A stretch of 64,000 nucleotides of DNA, taken from the NCBI GenBank assembly GCA_021292105.1, contig CM037872.1:6745291-6809290 (forward strand). Direction: 5' to 3'. Shown here one piece after another: positions 33,758-45,894 of this stretch. Numbering within the stretch: the first letter of the stretch is position 1; every line of letters begins with the position of its first letter. Made by a program: the position numbers and the translations under genes. The notes under the pieces are model-generated. The model searched no databases. It saw nothing but the letters and a program-made list of their open reading frames with translations, and was not told the DNA's origin. This DNA is from Anadara kagoshimensis (Eukaryota > Mollusca > Bivalvia > Arcoida > Arcidae).

Positions 33758-34277
33758 CTACACGGTAAGACGCGCCGGTATTGTCACGCGACTGGTCAAT
33801 AGGGCGGGCATATAGAACATCGGGCCGTAAAAAGTTTTCGGTTCTACTAGAAACAGGTTTGTAAAGGTGTCCAGATTTTGCCAATGATAGTCTAACATAT
33901 CCATATAGATGACCAAAAAATATTTTAAAAAAGGGGGAAGAAGAAGCTCAAACACGGAAAATTGTAACTCCAAAGAGTCAACAAGAACGGACAAAATTGG
34001 ATTAAACAGCTTAAAGTTTTGGGGTTCAATTCATGGAGATATAATTTATGCATCATCCTGCAGAAATTGTAGCATTTTGCTTGTAAAAGTTAAGTGTAAT
34101 TTGTGTTTTATGTATTTTTCTAACAGCTTGAAAAAAGTTAAACATGCTTTTTTCTTGTCAAAAAAGTTGCCAATTTCAATTGAGCCAAAAAATAACGTTC
34201 TATTCCATCCTTTATTTCCTATATTTTGTATGGTGGTATCCAGGTTCAACATTCGGAATCATGCCAGTACTCAATAA
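33758..34277. other. Unassigned GC-shifted patch with overlapping frames
   Basis: 33,760-33,860 is richer in G+C than the flanks. A plus frame (33909-34277, 122 codons) and minus frames (33758-33994, 34046-34252) overlap it. None has a motif that I recognise, so I call no gene. It may be a remnant of a coding exon. Confidence 0.3.
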
Positions 34278-34430
34278 AATATAATTGTTTTATCATATAT
34301 TACCCAGTATTTTAATTTATAAATTGTCTGGTTTTTAGCAGTTTAGCAATATTTTTTATTAAAAACTTCTTTTTTTTTACATTTAAAAAGTTTGTGTTAT
34401 TGATACTATTGTATCTTTTACTTTTTCTAG

Positions 34431-34487
34431 TGGCAAATAGCTGCAATATTGCTGATATGGCTTTAAACAATAATTCACTCACTCAAG
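34431..34487 (-). repeat. Mollusc SINE-tail fragment
   Basis: GCAAATAGCTGCAATATTGC followed by GATATGGCTTTAAAC and CACTCACTC. The same block in the other orientation flanks the 3.3-kb element at 60262-60298. Confidence 0.5.
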
Positions 34488-35149
34488 AAGAAGCTAATCT
34501 TTCTTCTCCTCTACAACCATTATAGTCGGTTAAACGTGCAACTACTAGTGAACACAACTGAGTGTAACTAGAGATGGAAAAATTCTTCACTGTTAAGTCA
34601 ATTTCTGCCTTTAAACATGTATGAATTTTAATCATATCTTCTTTTTTTGGAAGTCTTGTCTTTGTAAGTGAATTTTTCTCTGTATGACATTTAGTTTTGC
34701 CAATGAGTTCTGGTAGCTTAAGGTTGTCTTAGTCTAATTTTTACGAGCTCCTACATCTGTCTGTCCAAATATGATTTTAAGGAATAACCTGATAGAATAT
34801 TAGCACTCATCTGAGAATACTTTTTAAGTTTAATTTTTTAACCATGCTTTTCTTCCGTCTTCTGACATGCGCAATTTGTTAAATGCTTCTTCAAGAGTTT
34901 ACACATGTGCCCTTTTGAATATCTTCAAATGTTACATTCATATCAGAAACAGACTGAAAAGGATATGAAGAGTCTCCTTACATGTTATATGGGTCAGGAG
35001 TATCATCATGCATGATTGCAGTTAGGTCAACCCAAAAATATAAAATAATGTCTAAATAAAAAATAATACCCCTTTCTCTATATCTCCTTAATCCTTAAGG
35101 GCAAAATTAAATAGATGTCCATTGAATATATTCAAATCATGTAATATGC
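34488..35149. other. No gene recognised
   Basis: AT-rich; no frame, splice pair or repeat supported. Confidence 0.45.
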
Positions 35150-36004
35150 AATATTTAATATGTGGGACAATAGAACTAAATTATTGGAGTGACTATGGAA
35201 TAATGTCTTTTAATATTTATGTTTTTGTTAATGTTAATCCGTGTCAACGCTGTATTTTATATTTGTAAGATATGAGATCTCAAAAGTACCTGGAATTATG
35301 TACTTTTGTCCATGTTAATTTAAACTAATAATTAAAAACAAAAGCAAGTATTTGTTTCTCCGCTTTAGGGATTTGCTGTTACGAATAAATATAATGAACA
35401 GTATTCTTTTTCATACAACTAGTTTTTTTTAGTTCTGGGCTCGTGAAAAAATTGGAAAAACAAACAAAAATCTAGGTTCAAACCTAAAACCAAGGCCTAA
35501 GCAAACCACCTACCTTTGGCAAGCGATCAATCTCTCTCAATTAGGGTTTGCTTGAGTGGCGAGGAGCTTGAACCTATGTTGCTTGAGTGGGGAAGGGTTG
35601 AACTTATGTGATAAGAGGAGCTATTTTGTCATCGAGTCTGTCATTTCTATATACAATATTGCACTTAGATCCTTTGAAACACATACTATCAGCGTCAGGG
35701 GGATTAGTGTCATGTCTGTGACTTGGTAAATTTTAAAATTGTTTACAAACTAAAGCACAAAAAAATTTCAGGTCTTTATTTTGTTTTAGTCCTCAGAAGC
35801 GTCCAAATTAATATTTATATTCAAATGAACCGTCATGTAGGGAATCGGTATGGTGGAGTGTCAATAGAATAGTATCGTTGAGTATATTGATGGGTTTCTG
35901 AGTGTCGATGCCTATTTTTTAAATGAACGATATGAAAATCTTACCAAATACCAGACGTTTCCAATCCATGAACGAATCATAATCTCAACTAGTACTTTTA
36001 CATT

Positions 36005-36680
36005 TATGATCTTCAATACTCTTCAGGATAGTTACCGAATTTGTTTTACCATTTTTTTTTGTACATGGTTTTCAGTTACATTTTTAAAACAAATAAATAC
36101 ACCACTATACAGTATAATGACTTGTCCTTGTGTAAAATATCAATTTTATAATAAATATAATAAAATGATTGCAAAAATAAATTCTGTATTGACCTTTAAG
36201 CACTAACAGGACCTTGCAAAAAATAAATTTTGTATTGTCCTTTAAGCACTAGCCGGACCTTGACCGACTGATACCCAAAATACAATATATACACTTATAC
36301 ACCAGAATTCAGTTAATTTACCATACTGCAATTTTGCACGTAAATGCGGTTGCATAATCGTTCTTATTGAATCAGTCTGGCGCATTGGTTCCGTTTATTT
36401 AGTTGTCTGATTTTTACATAGGAGATGTTTTAAACAAACGTCTACTTTTTATAAGTTTTTACAATTTTTTTCCTGAAGATATGTTTAAATCTTACGTCAG
36501 TTTTGATATGTACCATGGATGATTAACCGATCAAAATGTAAAAATGCAGACAGATGAATTTCTTCTGGTAAAATTAATCAAACGTATATGTGTAGTTTTA
36601 TGCAGACATTTAACTGTCTGTTTTAAATTGACATCCTAGTTCAATCATCTGAAATGATAATCATACTTGAACTTTCCTGG
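36005..36680. other. No gene recognised
   Basis: A short direct repeat (TTGCAAAAATAAATTCTGT and a near copy with TTTAAGCACTA) occurs at about 36168-36252. No gene supported. Confidence 0.5.
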
Positions 36681-36980
36681 CCTTTTATTGAATTTCCTGA
36701 AATTATGTTCATTTTTTTCAGTTTCCTTGCATATTGAATTTCCTGAAATAATGTTTTATTTTTTCAGTTTCCTTGCATATTGAATTTCCTGAAATAATGT
36801 TTTATTTTTTTCAGTTTCCTTGCATATAGAGTTTCCTGAAATTATGTTTTTTTTTTGTTTTTTTTCTCAGTTTCCTTGCATATAGAGTTTCCTGAAATTA
36901 TGTTTTTTTGTTTTTTTTTCAGTTACCTTACTTAGAGTTTCCTGAAATTATGTTTAATTTTTTTCTGTTTCCTTGCTTCT
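36681..36980. repeat. Tandem repeat of 47-57 bp with acceptor-like T-tracts, six units
   Basis: Each unit reads GAATTTCCTGAAATAATG or GAGTTTCCTGAAATTATG, a T-rich run, then TTTTTTCAGTTTCCTTGC. The length differences come from the T-run. Five units keep a T-run followed by CAG, mimicking 3' splice sites. Confidence 0.88.
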
Positions 36981-37104
36981 TCTTGCAAAATGGTATTTAA
37001 AAACGTTCACTTAGCAAAAGTAATTGCAGTAGAGAACATTAACAGCAATGGTGTAAATTACCTGTTATAATCATAAAAAGCAAACATACTAATCCACTAC
37101 ATAT

Positions 37105-37310
37105 TATACCAGTTTTATATTTACAGCACTAGACGGCCGTTTCGGAATACAATTCCTCATCAGTTGTGCTTGGACCAAAATTATGAAACCAAAATTATTT
37201 TGAAGATGTTGAAAAGCTACCCAAAGAACCAAAATATATTTTACCAAATTAAGCTAAGGAAATACTTTGCATGAGGGAGTATACCTTAGTTTTTGAGAAA
37301 TTTCAAATTT
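37105..37310 (-). repeat. Rep-B copy, fullest in the window
   Basis: Runs from TATACCAGTTTTATATTTAC through CACTAGACGGCCGTTTCGG and CCAAATTAAGCTAAGG to GCATGAGGGAGTATACCTTA. It is the reference for the other copies. Confidence 0.8.
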
Positions 37311-39535
37311 TAACTTGCAGGAAATTTAGACAATTATAGTATATTTCTGACAATAATACGAAATTATTGCCTACTGAGTTTGTGATATCCTCGGGGCACC
37401 AGCCACCAACAGAGACAAACCAGAAGCAAAGTAAAAACTTTGAAACTGACAAGTTGGGTTAAACGTGTGTACACCCACCAGTATGCATGATTATTATTAT
37501 TTCTCTGTTTTGTTTTACAAAATTTAAATTTTTGAATGTCCTATCGTACATATCGATGAAATATCTGCATAGGGATGATTAAGAGATGCTTGATGAACCA
37601 TGACCAAAGATAAAAAAATAAACTAAAAATGATCTTCTTGATTGAAAATGTTCATCTCATTGGTTCTATTAAATATCTTAATACAGCAAAGGACATTTCA
37701 CGAAATCTTTACATGTTTTCAATGCCATAAATTATAAAAAATTACTTTGTGTTATTTTGAATTTTATTGCTTTTTTGTATATTGTTTTATTTTGTTTTTT
37801 AGCAAAGAAAAATGACACTCGTATAAATTAACATTATATCATTGATATCCAACTTTGGAAGCAAAAAAACGAACGATTGTTATTGGTAAAATATTTTTTT
37901 TTTAAATTAATGTCTGGAAACCAGTTCGTCTTTCAGACGGTCGTATAACCTTTTTATACGTGATTGTACTTCATACACCTCGTCTTCAAGGGGTATAACC
38001 ACTTGTGAAAACAAATTTAAATATTGAACAAGATCTTTGAATTAAATTTTCGAGGCATTCTATGTCTGTATAACGTTTTTGTAACTGTTTGTCAATATTT
38101 ATGATAGAATATGAATATTATGGTAGGCAGATCTCAATTCGGCCAATTCAGAAGTTAGTGATTCCCTTTTGTGTACTTAACTTTGGTTTTATTGTTTAAT
38201 ACTTTTTATATTGTTATAACTTTGATTGTTAAGTGTTTATTCTAAATTTATCTTAAAGGGCATTGACTTCACATTTTGAAAATTATTGATAAAGATTAAG
38301 ATGATTTTTGTGTATTTTTTAGTAATTGCAGCACAATGCCGTAAACATGGACAAAAATTGCAGAAACGAAAATATTCTTATATTTAAATCAGAAATGTAG
38401 AAGGACCAAAATGTGTTTTATCAAATCCTACTTAAAACACTTTAAACGAAAAAGCATAGCTTTAATTTTGATTTTTTATTTACTTTTAAGTATTTATTTT
38501 TAATTTCATACGAGAACGGAAAAGCATTGCCTATTTTTTGAATTTTTTACATTTAAGTATTTTTTTTATTTCAAACGTATTTGCAATTTTGAGAACCTTT
38601 TTCCTGTCCCTGAATGAAATTGTCTTATTCTTTATAGCATTAGTTGTACTTCTCTCATTGCATTGATACAAACATGTTTTTACTCTATAAGGTCTAAAAT
38701 TAAAGTGGATTCCCAAGCACATTCAAACATTTATGTCCCATTTGTATATGGGATCATTGTTTTTGAGTTATATTTCACCAACAACACACTCCCGAATGGT
38801 TTGTACAAAAGGTTTCATTCACCTCCAAAGCCTCAAATACTTCTTCACATGTTCCTCCTTATGCATAATTATTTTTAGAAATGAATTGTACACCCGACTT
38901 TCTACCTTACACATTACTTAATTATTGTGTTTGCTTGGTAGTTCGACCGGCTACAATACATTTCTAAATTTCTTTTTTTAAATTTTAACTTTGTTTGTTT
39001 AGAAGGTTAGTTGCCATTCAAGATTCAGTTGGCCGGTGTTTTTTGGTTGATTTACATAGAAAAAATCAGTTAAAACATTAAACGGGTTAATTATAGGGCT
39101 GCAGCGATACACTCAATTCACATATGGTACGTATCATGATACAGAACTCTTCTAGGAAGAAAAAACACTTCAAGAATGCAAACAAAAATAAATGAAAAAA
39201 AATTCTTATTCTAAACATCTAAGTTATTAAGAAAATAGTAACAAATTTATCATTGAGTAGTCAATGAATGCATCTGAATTAAAATTTTGGACATACTGGT
39301 TTAGATATGTTATCGTGGACAGAAAATAGTTGGGGTAAACTTCCAGATTAGCGATTTGCGATACATGTTTGGGTGTTTTGTGAACCGGATAGTAATTTGA
39401 ACATAATATGTATATTTAAAATTCAAAATTCAGTTAAACATGGAATATTATACAATCAAGCTTGTTTATAACGGCAACCCAAAGAACCTGTAAAAGTGGC
39501 CATTGTGTGCAGGTGGCTTTTATATCTAAAACAAA
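37311..39535. other. Gene-free stretch; small Rep-A fragment
   Basis: A Rep-A 5' fragment at about 37410-37480 (CCAGAAGCAAAGTAAAAAC). Overlapping frames at 38531-38921 shadow each other. No gene seen over about 2 kb. Confidence 0.5.
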
Positions 39536-39539
39536 CATA

Positions 39540-39850
39540 CTTATCCATGTTCGAATTACAATCCAGAACCAAATTTATAACTTTGAAACTAGCAAGTAAG
39601 TTTTAGCATGTGAACGCCCACCAGGTAAGTGAGGCCGGGTTCTTCAGGGGGGTAAGCACCACCTGTTTAGTTAGCTACGTGTGTAATCAACATTGAGTGA
39701 AAGGAACATGAAACGTCAAATATATCAAGGGCAATCCTGAACACGGAAACATCAAACTTACCAAGAACACTGTGGTAACGGCCATTGATTTTTTGAAGGC
39801 CCTGAAAATCCCCGAGTCAATTTATTTGTAAGCAGCTTGCTTCATTGTAT
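39540..39850 (+). repeat. Rep-A copy
   Basis: Starts CTTATCCATGTTCGAATTAC and ends GTAAGCAGCTTGCTTC. Lacks the CCGCCACG segment, where it has a short deletion (TAGCTACGTGTGTAATC). Confidence 0.75.
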
Positions 39851-40280
39851 AAATCCCTCATAGTGGGAACAAGTATATACAAGTTCAAACAACCTGAATA
39901 AAGAGATTTTTGATAAAACGTTACAGGGCTTTATTAACAGGTGGTTCTTATATAGAGGTAGACTTTAAGGCAGGTTAAACTGTATATGTTTGATTAAATC
40001 ATGATGATGAACAATCTGACCCGGTTACTCAATGTGATAACAATAATTGATGTGTGTTTCTGATTAGTTTGTATTTACATACATTTGGGTCCGATGTCGC
40101 TTTGTATTACAGAAAGTAGTATATCTTGCTAACATACGAATCAATCTGTTATGATTAAAAGAATTTCTAAGAAGAAATATAGCGATGAGTCATCCATACC
40201 TAGATCATTCTGACATCAAAACATCGTACACATGGGTCAATATATGCTTTCCCGTCCAAGTTAAGAGTAGTGTATGTTCA

Positions 40281-40645
40281 ATACAGGCCTGTCGAAAGTT
40301 TAACATATACTTAACGACGAGCTGAGATAAGTAACGGAATTTAACGTCCCAGTCAAGAATATTTCACTTATGTCAAGACGTCGCCTATATATTTTGCTTG
40401 TGCGTTGCACTGATGGCATTATGCAGCAGGATTTTTTATCGAACCAAGCCTACCGTGACTAGGGACCTTGTTTATTTTAAGTTTCCATACGAAAGAACCA
40501 CGACTTTCGTTTTGTAATGCCGAGTGCTTAGCGAAAAAACAGTCACTTCCCACTTTCAAGTCTTGGGTTAGAACCGACCGGGGTTTGAAACAACGACCTT
40601 CCACATACGGAGCGAGCACTCTACCAACTGAACAACCGCACTAGG
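40281..40645 (-). mobile_element. SINE-1 copy abutting a truncated Rep-C end
   Basis: The Rep-C left end (ACAGGCCTGTCGAAAGTTTA) at 40283 breaks off near 40325, where the minus-strand SINE-1 begins (GAATTTAACGTCCCAGTC). The SINE head at the far side has GGAGCGAGCACTCTACCAAC. The 66-codon frame at 40419-40619 is a SINE translation. Confidence 0.75.
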
Positions 40646-41109
40646 TAAATCGAGTTCGTCCATAGCGTGTTGTTCAACTTTTGACATATCTGAATTACAC
40701 ATTTGGATTTCACTAATCGCAGATAATTTTACTTATAACGTTTGATCATGATTTAATATTGATTTTTCTTCCCTGTGTACCATGCGGAGGACGATACAGC
40801 ATAGAAACAATGAAATGTACTGAACATGACTTTTGTTTGTAATCGAACGAAATTAATGATGACAGATTTATTTTTGCAATTTCTAACGAAATAACATCAA
40901 ATAGTTGCAAATAAATTTTACATATACCAGAACCTAATTTGCAAAAAATATCGAAATTTTAGATGGACAACTAAATGGATTATGACATTTTATTTGACAT
41001 TGCACTCAGTACTCGACTGAATCACTGAGCTATTGATTACACAAAACCTAGATGACATGCGCCTCGCCTGATTTCTGGGGAACTTCAAATAATTTTCATC
41101 TAGTTATTT

Positions 41110-41460
41110 AATAAATTAAAAACAAACATACTAATCCATGTCCGAATCACAATCCAGAAGCAAAATTTTGAAACTGACAAGTTACGTTAGACACGTGAAC
41201 TTCCACCAGGGAAGTGAGGCCGTGTGCTCCGGAAGGGTAAGCACTTCCGTTTTAGCTCGTTACACCCGCCACGTGTGTAATCAAAATTGTGTGAAAGGAA
41301 CATGGAAGTGTGGGACGTCAAATACATCTAGGGCAATCCTGGACACAGAGACATCAAACTTATTCATTATAGAGTGATGGCGGCCATAAAACTATTTGAG
41401 GGCCTTGATAAGCCTACGTTTGCAATATCCCTAGCTCAATTTATTTGCAAGCAGCCTACT
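41110..41460 (+). repeat. Rep-A copy, full length
   Basis: From AAACAAACATACTAATCCAT to GCAAGCAGCCTACTTC, about 350 bp. It is the best reference for the family. The 79-codon frame at 41138-41377 lies wholly within it. Confidence 0.85.
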
Positions 41461-41464
41461 TCAA

Positions 41465-42420
41465 ATTCGCTGTACAAAGTCCCCATGAAAGAAACAAACT
41501 TAAAATATATAACAATATGATTCATAAAAAAAATGAATATAACTATCGTGTGTGAAAGAATACTAAGTGTAAGCATAATTGTGCTCTTTCAGTCGAGTAA
41601 AGTTCTCATAAGATTCTGTTTTGTGGAATACCAAATTACCTCTATTGCACGAAATATAGATGGATAAATATAAAAGAAAAACAGCAGCTTCCGATCAAAA
41701 AGGCTTCATACCATAGCTGTGGTAATGCACTTGATCAATCCTTTCCACCATTTTTTTGTTTCCCGGAGCAAGGTGGAACGTTTGAAGACTCGACTGACTC
41801 CAGGTTCCGATGGAACTGTTAGTGCTTCAGGCTGGTGAAATTCCTTAGGTTTTCAATCATACCTTTTAAATCACTTTTCGAAATATGTTCTTTGAAGAAA
41901 TGAAAACAGCTATATCATATTTCTATATGATGGACACAAATCAAACATATCTATATTTGATTAGACAAAAAACAGCACACTATTGTATTATTTCTTTTAC
42001 CCGCTCATACAAGTCATGCTTTGCAGCCTTTAGACGTTGCCTGTTTAGTCCTTTTGCACAAATTTATAACAAATATAATTTATACATATTGTCATAAATG
42101 CCTGCGCCAGAACTCGTGTAACGGAATTAATCGTTATTCTATGTTCGAAGTATGCTAAAGCCTTCACAACCGCGTCAAAGTTTTAGCAAAGTTCCTTTAG
42201 AAAATGTGGCATACATTCTCAGCGTCATTGACAAAACCAAACGTTTTAAAGCGTCATAATAATGCAAATACATTCTATATAGAAACTATAGAAGAAAAAA
42301 GAACAGCACAAAATAATAATAAAGGAATATTCAGAGAAAATGGCAAGGAATATTTCTTCAAGATAAAAGAAAAGGTAATACATGTATATATTTTAGTACT
42401 TTGAGTATAATCTTGAAAAC
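41465..42420. other. No gene recognised
   Basis: Frames at 41885-42097 and 42204-42404 have no motif. The latter is lysine/asparagine-rich as expected from AT bias. Confidence 0.45.
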
Positions 42421-42424
42421 AAAT

Positions 42425-42520
42425 TTGGTTTCACAATTTTGGTCCAAGTACAACTGATGAGGAATTGTATTTCGAAACTGCCTTCTGTTGTAGAATAAAA
42501 CTGGTATTATATGTAATTAT
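42425..42520 (+). repeat. Rep-B copy
   Basis: Contains TTTTGGTCCAAGTACAACTG and ATAAAACTGGTATTATATG. Confidence 0.7.
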
Positions 42521-43088
42521 TGTACTATTAGAGGACAAAATTTACATCGTCAATTTTAATATTATGCGTATATATTTTTTCGATTTCCTGCAGTGTTTCA
42601 TGTTTAATGGTTTATTTGGTCAAGACACAAAATCAAGAATATAATTTTAAACAATAGTCTTTGTTCTAATTTTTAAATAAGGGATTGTACTTTCTGATTA
42701 GCTTGGCGTCTTCACTGTTGATAGCCAAAATTAAATCCATCTATTTCAAATTGCTAAATTAATATACATAATTGTCCTTTAAGATTTAAATATGAAGTTG
42801 TTGTCACTTATTATTCCCATATGGTAAAGTATCATCATTAACGTTTAAATTGTGACATAACGGATGTTGAATGAAACCGCAATAATCTATTTTAATTACA
42901 AAAACTATATTTGTATGTTTGATTGAATAAAGTTTAGCGTTAAATAGTGTAATGACATATTTAAAGCTTACAGTTTGTTGATCCTAAAATAATTCTTGTT
43001 TATTGTTAATTGTTTATAAAGTATAGATAACACTGTCACGTTGCATTTTCTCTCCATTGAGTTATATATTACATCATCCAATACAACA

Positions 43089-43370
43089 AACCACTTCGGT
43101 AGCTCTGTCTGTAGAGTCCTCGCTCCGTAAATGGGAAGTCGTGGGTTCGAACCCCGACCGGGACTGACCTAAGACTATACAGTTAGTAGTGACTGTTTTC
43201 GCAAAGCACGCGGCATGAAAAAGTCACGATTTTTACGAACGGCAGCTTAATAGAAACGAGGTCTCGTGTCACTGTAGGCATTGCACGATAAATAACCTCC
43301 CGTATTATGTCATCAGCGCAATGTTTGCACATTCGCAAATAACTGATGGCGTCACATTTACTTTTATGTC
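43089..43370 (+). mobile_element. SINE-1 copy with intact B box
   Basis: The head carries GGTAGCTCTGTCTGTAGAG (A-box-like) and GTGGGTTCGAACCCCGACC (B-box consensus), so the tRNA origin is clearest here. The body contains GCAAAGCACGCGGCATG and GCGCAATGTTTGCACATTCG. The standard tail is missing; the 40-bp array starts where the tail would be. Confidence 0.85.
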
Positions 43371-43880
43371 GGAGATTGAGGACGTCTTGTTTTAGTTTCT
43401 TTTTGCAATCCGAGATTGTATGCGTCTTGTTTTAGTTTATTTTTGCAACCCGAGATTGTATACGTTTTGAAGCAGTTTCCACATCCTAAGATTTAATACT
43501 CTCTGTAGCAGTTTCATTTTACAACCTGAGATTAAATACCCTCTGTAGCATTTTCCTTCACATCCTGAGATTGAATACGCTTTGTAGGTTTTTCACTCCC
43601 CGAGGTAAAAGGCCTGATTGAGTACTATTTTACACCAAAAGGTCAAGAGTCCTGATTGAATCCAGATGGTATCTGTTTATGTAAACTACCATGACGAATT
43701 CAAAGACCTGATTGAATATGCTTTGTTACTTTTCACACCAAAAGTCTAAATCTTGCCTAAATGTAATCGATAACAGTAGGTTTCTGTTTATTAACATCAA
43801 GATCTGATTGAATTCGTTTTTGTAAGTTCTCTAGTCATCAACATTTTGATGTGGCCAAAGACCTGGTGAAATGCAACCAT
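43371..43880. repeat. Degenerate tandem array, about 40-bp unit
   Basis: Six clearer units (43371-43600) share GAGATTGTATACG and AGCAGTTTCCAC. Units after 43600 are more diverged, with GACCTGATTGAAT. The array begins at the truncated SINE-1 tail. Confidence 0.7.
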
Positions 43881-43894
43881 AACGAGTTAAACAT

Positions 43895-44152
43895 AAATGT
43901 CCTTTGTTGATAAGTTTGATGTCTCTGTGTCTAGGATTCTCCTAAATATCTTTGTAGTCCCAAAGTTCCATGTTCCTTTTTACTTAATTTTTTAACACGT
44001 GTAGCTAGCTAAACAGGAGGTGCTTACCCTTTCTGAGCACTCGGCCTCACTTTCCTAGTGGAAGTTCACGTGTCTAACCTGACTTGTCAGTTCCATAGTT
44101 TTTACTTTGCTTCTGAGTGGTGATTCGAACATGGATAAGTACGTTTGTTTTT
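43895..44152 (-). repeat. Rep-A copy
   Basis: From TTGATAAGTTTGATGTCTCT to AACATGGATAAGTACG; carries GAGGTGCTTACCCTTTCTG. Confidence 0.8.
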
Positions 44153-44154
44153 AA

Positions 44155-45325
44155 TTTACATGCCAAAGTTCTAATTATAAACTTCTTCATTAAGTTTCCG
44201 AGGTAATTTCACATTCTTAGGGAGAGTCAGGAAATACAAAAATTATTAGTAAGTAATTGGTTTAATTCATTTAAACGCATAAATATATCATTTTGACCCA
44301 AGTAGTCAGTTCCTGTACTATAATAAACTATACAGTTTTTTTTAATCAATAGAACATCAAATATTGGCAAACAAGATTGACCTGTTCGCTTGACCTTTAT
44401 TTAAAAAAGTTTTTATAGACCAGTGCATGTATGTATAAGGGAGACGGGTGTTTATGTCATTTACGTCATGAGAAACGTGCATTACTTATGCATTAGCTTG
44501 AATTCTAACATGCCAATGTATTGGATGGAACATTCTTTATGAATATTCCAAATAAAAGGTCAAGGGGACAGGTCATTGTTGTTCACCTATAAGAGTCTAT
44601 CTTACCTTTCGATTAGGCTCCTCTCAAAAGATTATTACTTTTTTGTCAATAGTCAAATTGCGAGCCGGATTATACAGTTATGAAATGTATCTATGGATGA
44701 CTTATATAGATGACTTATTGTGTTTTTCGAGTTATCGATTCCGGCGTCTGCGGCACTTAGGCATCAAGGATGTTAGATATGTTTGTTTATAGTGCGATAT
44801 CAAAAGTGGTTGGGTGCAATTTCAAGGTTTCATCCTATCCTGAACGAGGACGAATGCAATAGACAGACACTGGCACTCTCAGTCAGGTAAGTTCATAAAC
44901 ACTTTATATTATGACTTATAATGAATGCATAGTTTTGAAATGATTCTTTTGTTTTATGTATTACTCAAAAAAAATCCTTTTGAAATTTTGTATTTTATAG
45001 ATTTGATTTCGGGTGCTCACTCTGAATCTACATATTTCTCTATTTTTGCATCATTGTTTTTGCAAGAAAATAATCTAATAGGATGAATAGTAAAGACGAT
45101 TTAAATTTTGGCTTTCTTACGAAAATATTTACGTAATCATACCATATCGAGAAATATCTTTGAAATCGAGGTATATAAAACGTTCTTAACATAATTCAAA
45201 TATTGCATATAAACCTTTTCATTGGGGAAACTAGTATTGCATGTTTTCACATTTTGATGAATTTATGCTCACCTAAATGAACCATGGACGAAACAATGGA
45301 CTGTTTAATTAACTGTATTAGCTAT
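44155..45325. other. No gene recognised
   Basis: No supportable frame. G+C-richer spots near 44,730-44,770 are not open. Confidence 0.45.
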
Positions 45326-45329
45326 AGCT

Positions 45330-45577
45330 CAGGCCCCGGTTTCACGATCATGCCTTAACTAAGGATATTCTGAACTTAAATTTCGCAAATTTTGGCAATC
45401 ACTGTTGGAACTATGGATGTAAATATTTGACAAAACTAAATGCTAATGTGATAAGCTTGAAGTAATCTTCAATGAATTGAAACCTTAAATTCTTTAATAT
45501 TTTAACAACTTGCAAAATTACTAAGATGCCAAATTCACCAGATTTTAGTTAAGGAATGATTGTGAAACTAGGACCTG
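45330..45577. mobile_element. MITE with 31-bp terminal inverted repeats
   Basis: The left end CAGGCCCCGGTTTCACGATC continues CCTTAACTAA. The right end, read on the other strand, is CAGGTCCTAGTTTCACAATC then CCTTAACTAA. No coding frame inside. A related fragment lies at about 53640-53690 (GTGAAACGTGGCCCAGGACC). I cannot make out a target duplication. Confidence 0.8.
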
Positions 45578-45599
45578 GTCAATCGAAAACTTCTAAGAA

Positions 45600-45875
45600 C
45601 ATTTGGGAAGTTCGCGTGTTTAACCTAATATATAACTTGTCAGTTTCAAAGTTTTTTCTTTACTTCTGGATTGTGATTCGGACATGGAATGGTATCCGAT
45701 AAAACTGTTCGTGTTGAAGCCTATGCATCCAAGATTATTCTGGATATACACTTAACGTCCCATAATTCCTTTGATTTCTCACGTATCCGGTACACGTGTA
45801 CCTAGTTAGACACGATTTGCTTGCCCTCTCTGAGCACCCGGTCCAACTTCCCTGATGAAAGTTCACATGTTTAAC
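45600..45875 (-). repeat. Two Rep-A fragments
   Basis: One fragment at 45605-45700 (TTCTGGATTGTGATTCGGAC) is followed by a second at about 45730-45875 (CACGTATCCGGTACACG, GAGCACCCGGTCCAACTTCC). The overlapping 114-codon minus frame is a repeat translation. Confidence 0.65.
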
Positions 45876-45894
45876 TTTTACGCAGGTTTTCAAC

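Larger units (their letters stand above)
32064..36000. repeat. Local segmental duplication, four diverged copies
   Basis: Blocks starting about 32064, 33088, 35150 and 35645 share ACTTAGATCTTATGGGTCAG-type starts, AGAACCCGATGGA with TGTGTCTTTGAATG, and CGATGACCTGTATTT. Copies one and two are the most alike; the last two are shorter and more diverged. Copy two contains an internal duplication of the GATGACCTGTATTT block (about 33405 and 33490). The 70-codon frame at 32044-32256 is not a credible gene. Confidence 0.75.

Noticed and set aside
40419..40619. 66-codon frame and similar ones at 53092-53381
   Set aside because: They lie wholly inside SINE-1 copies.
43089..43165. Functional tRNA gene
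   Set aside because: A and B boxes are present, but the head does not fold into a full cloverleaf by eye, is followed by the SINE-1 body, and recurs with it elsewhere.
43371..43600. CRISPR array
   Set aside because: Periodic repeats of about 40 bp, but units are degenerate throughout with no constant repeat and unique spacers, and the genome is eukaryotic.
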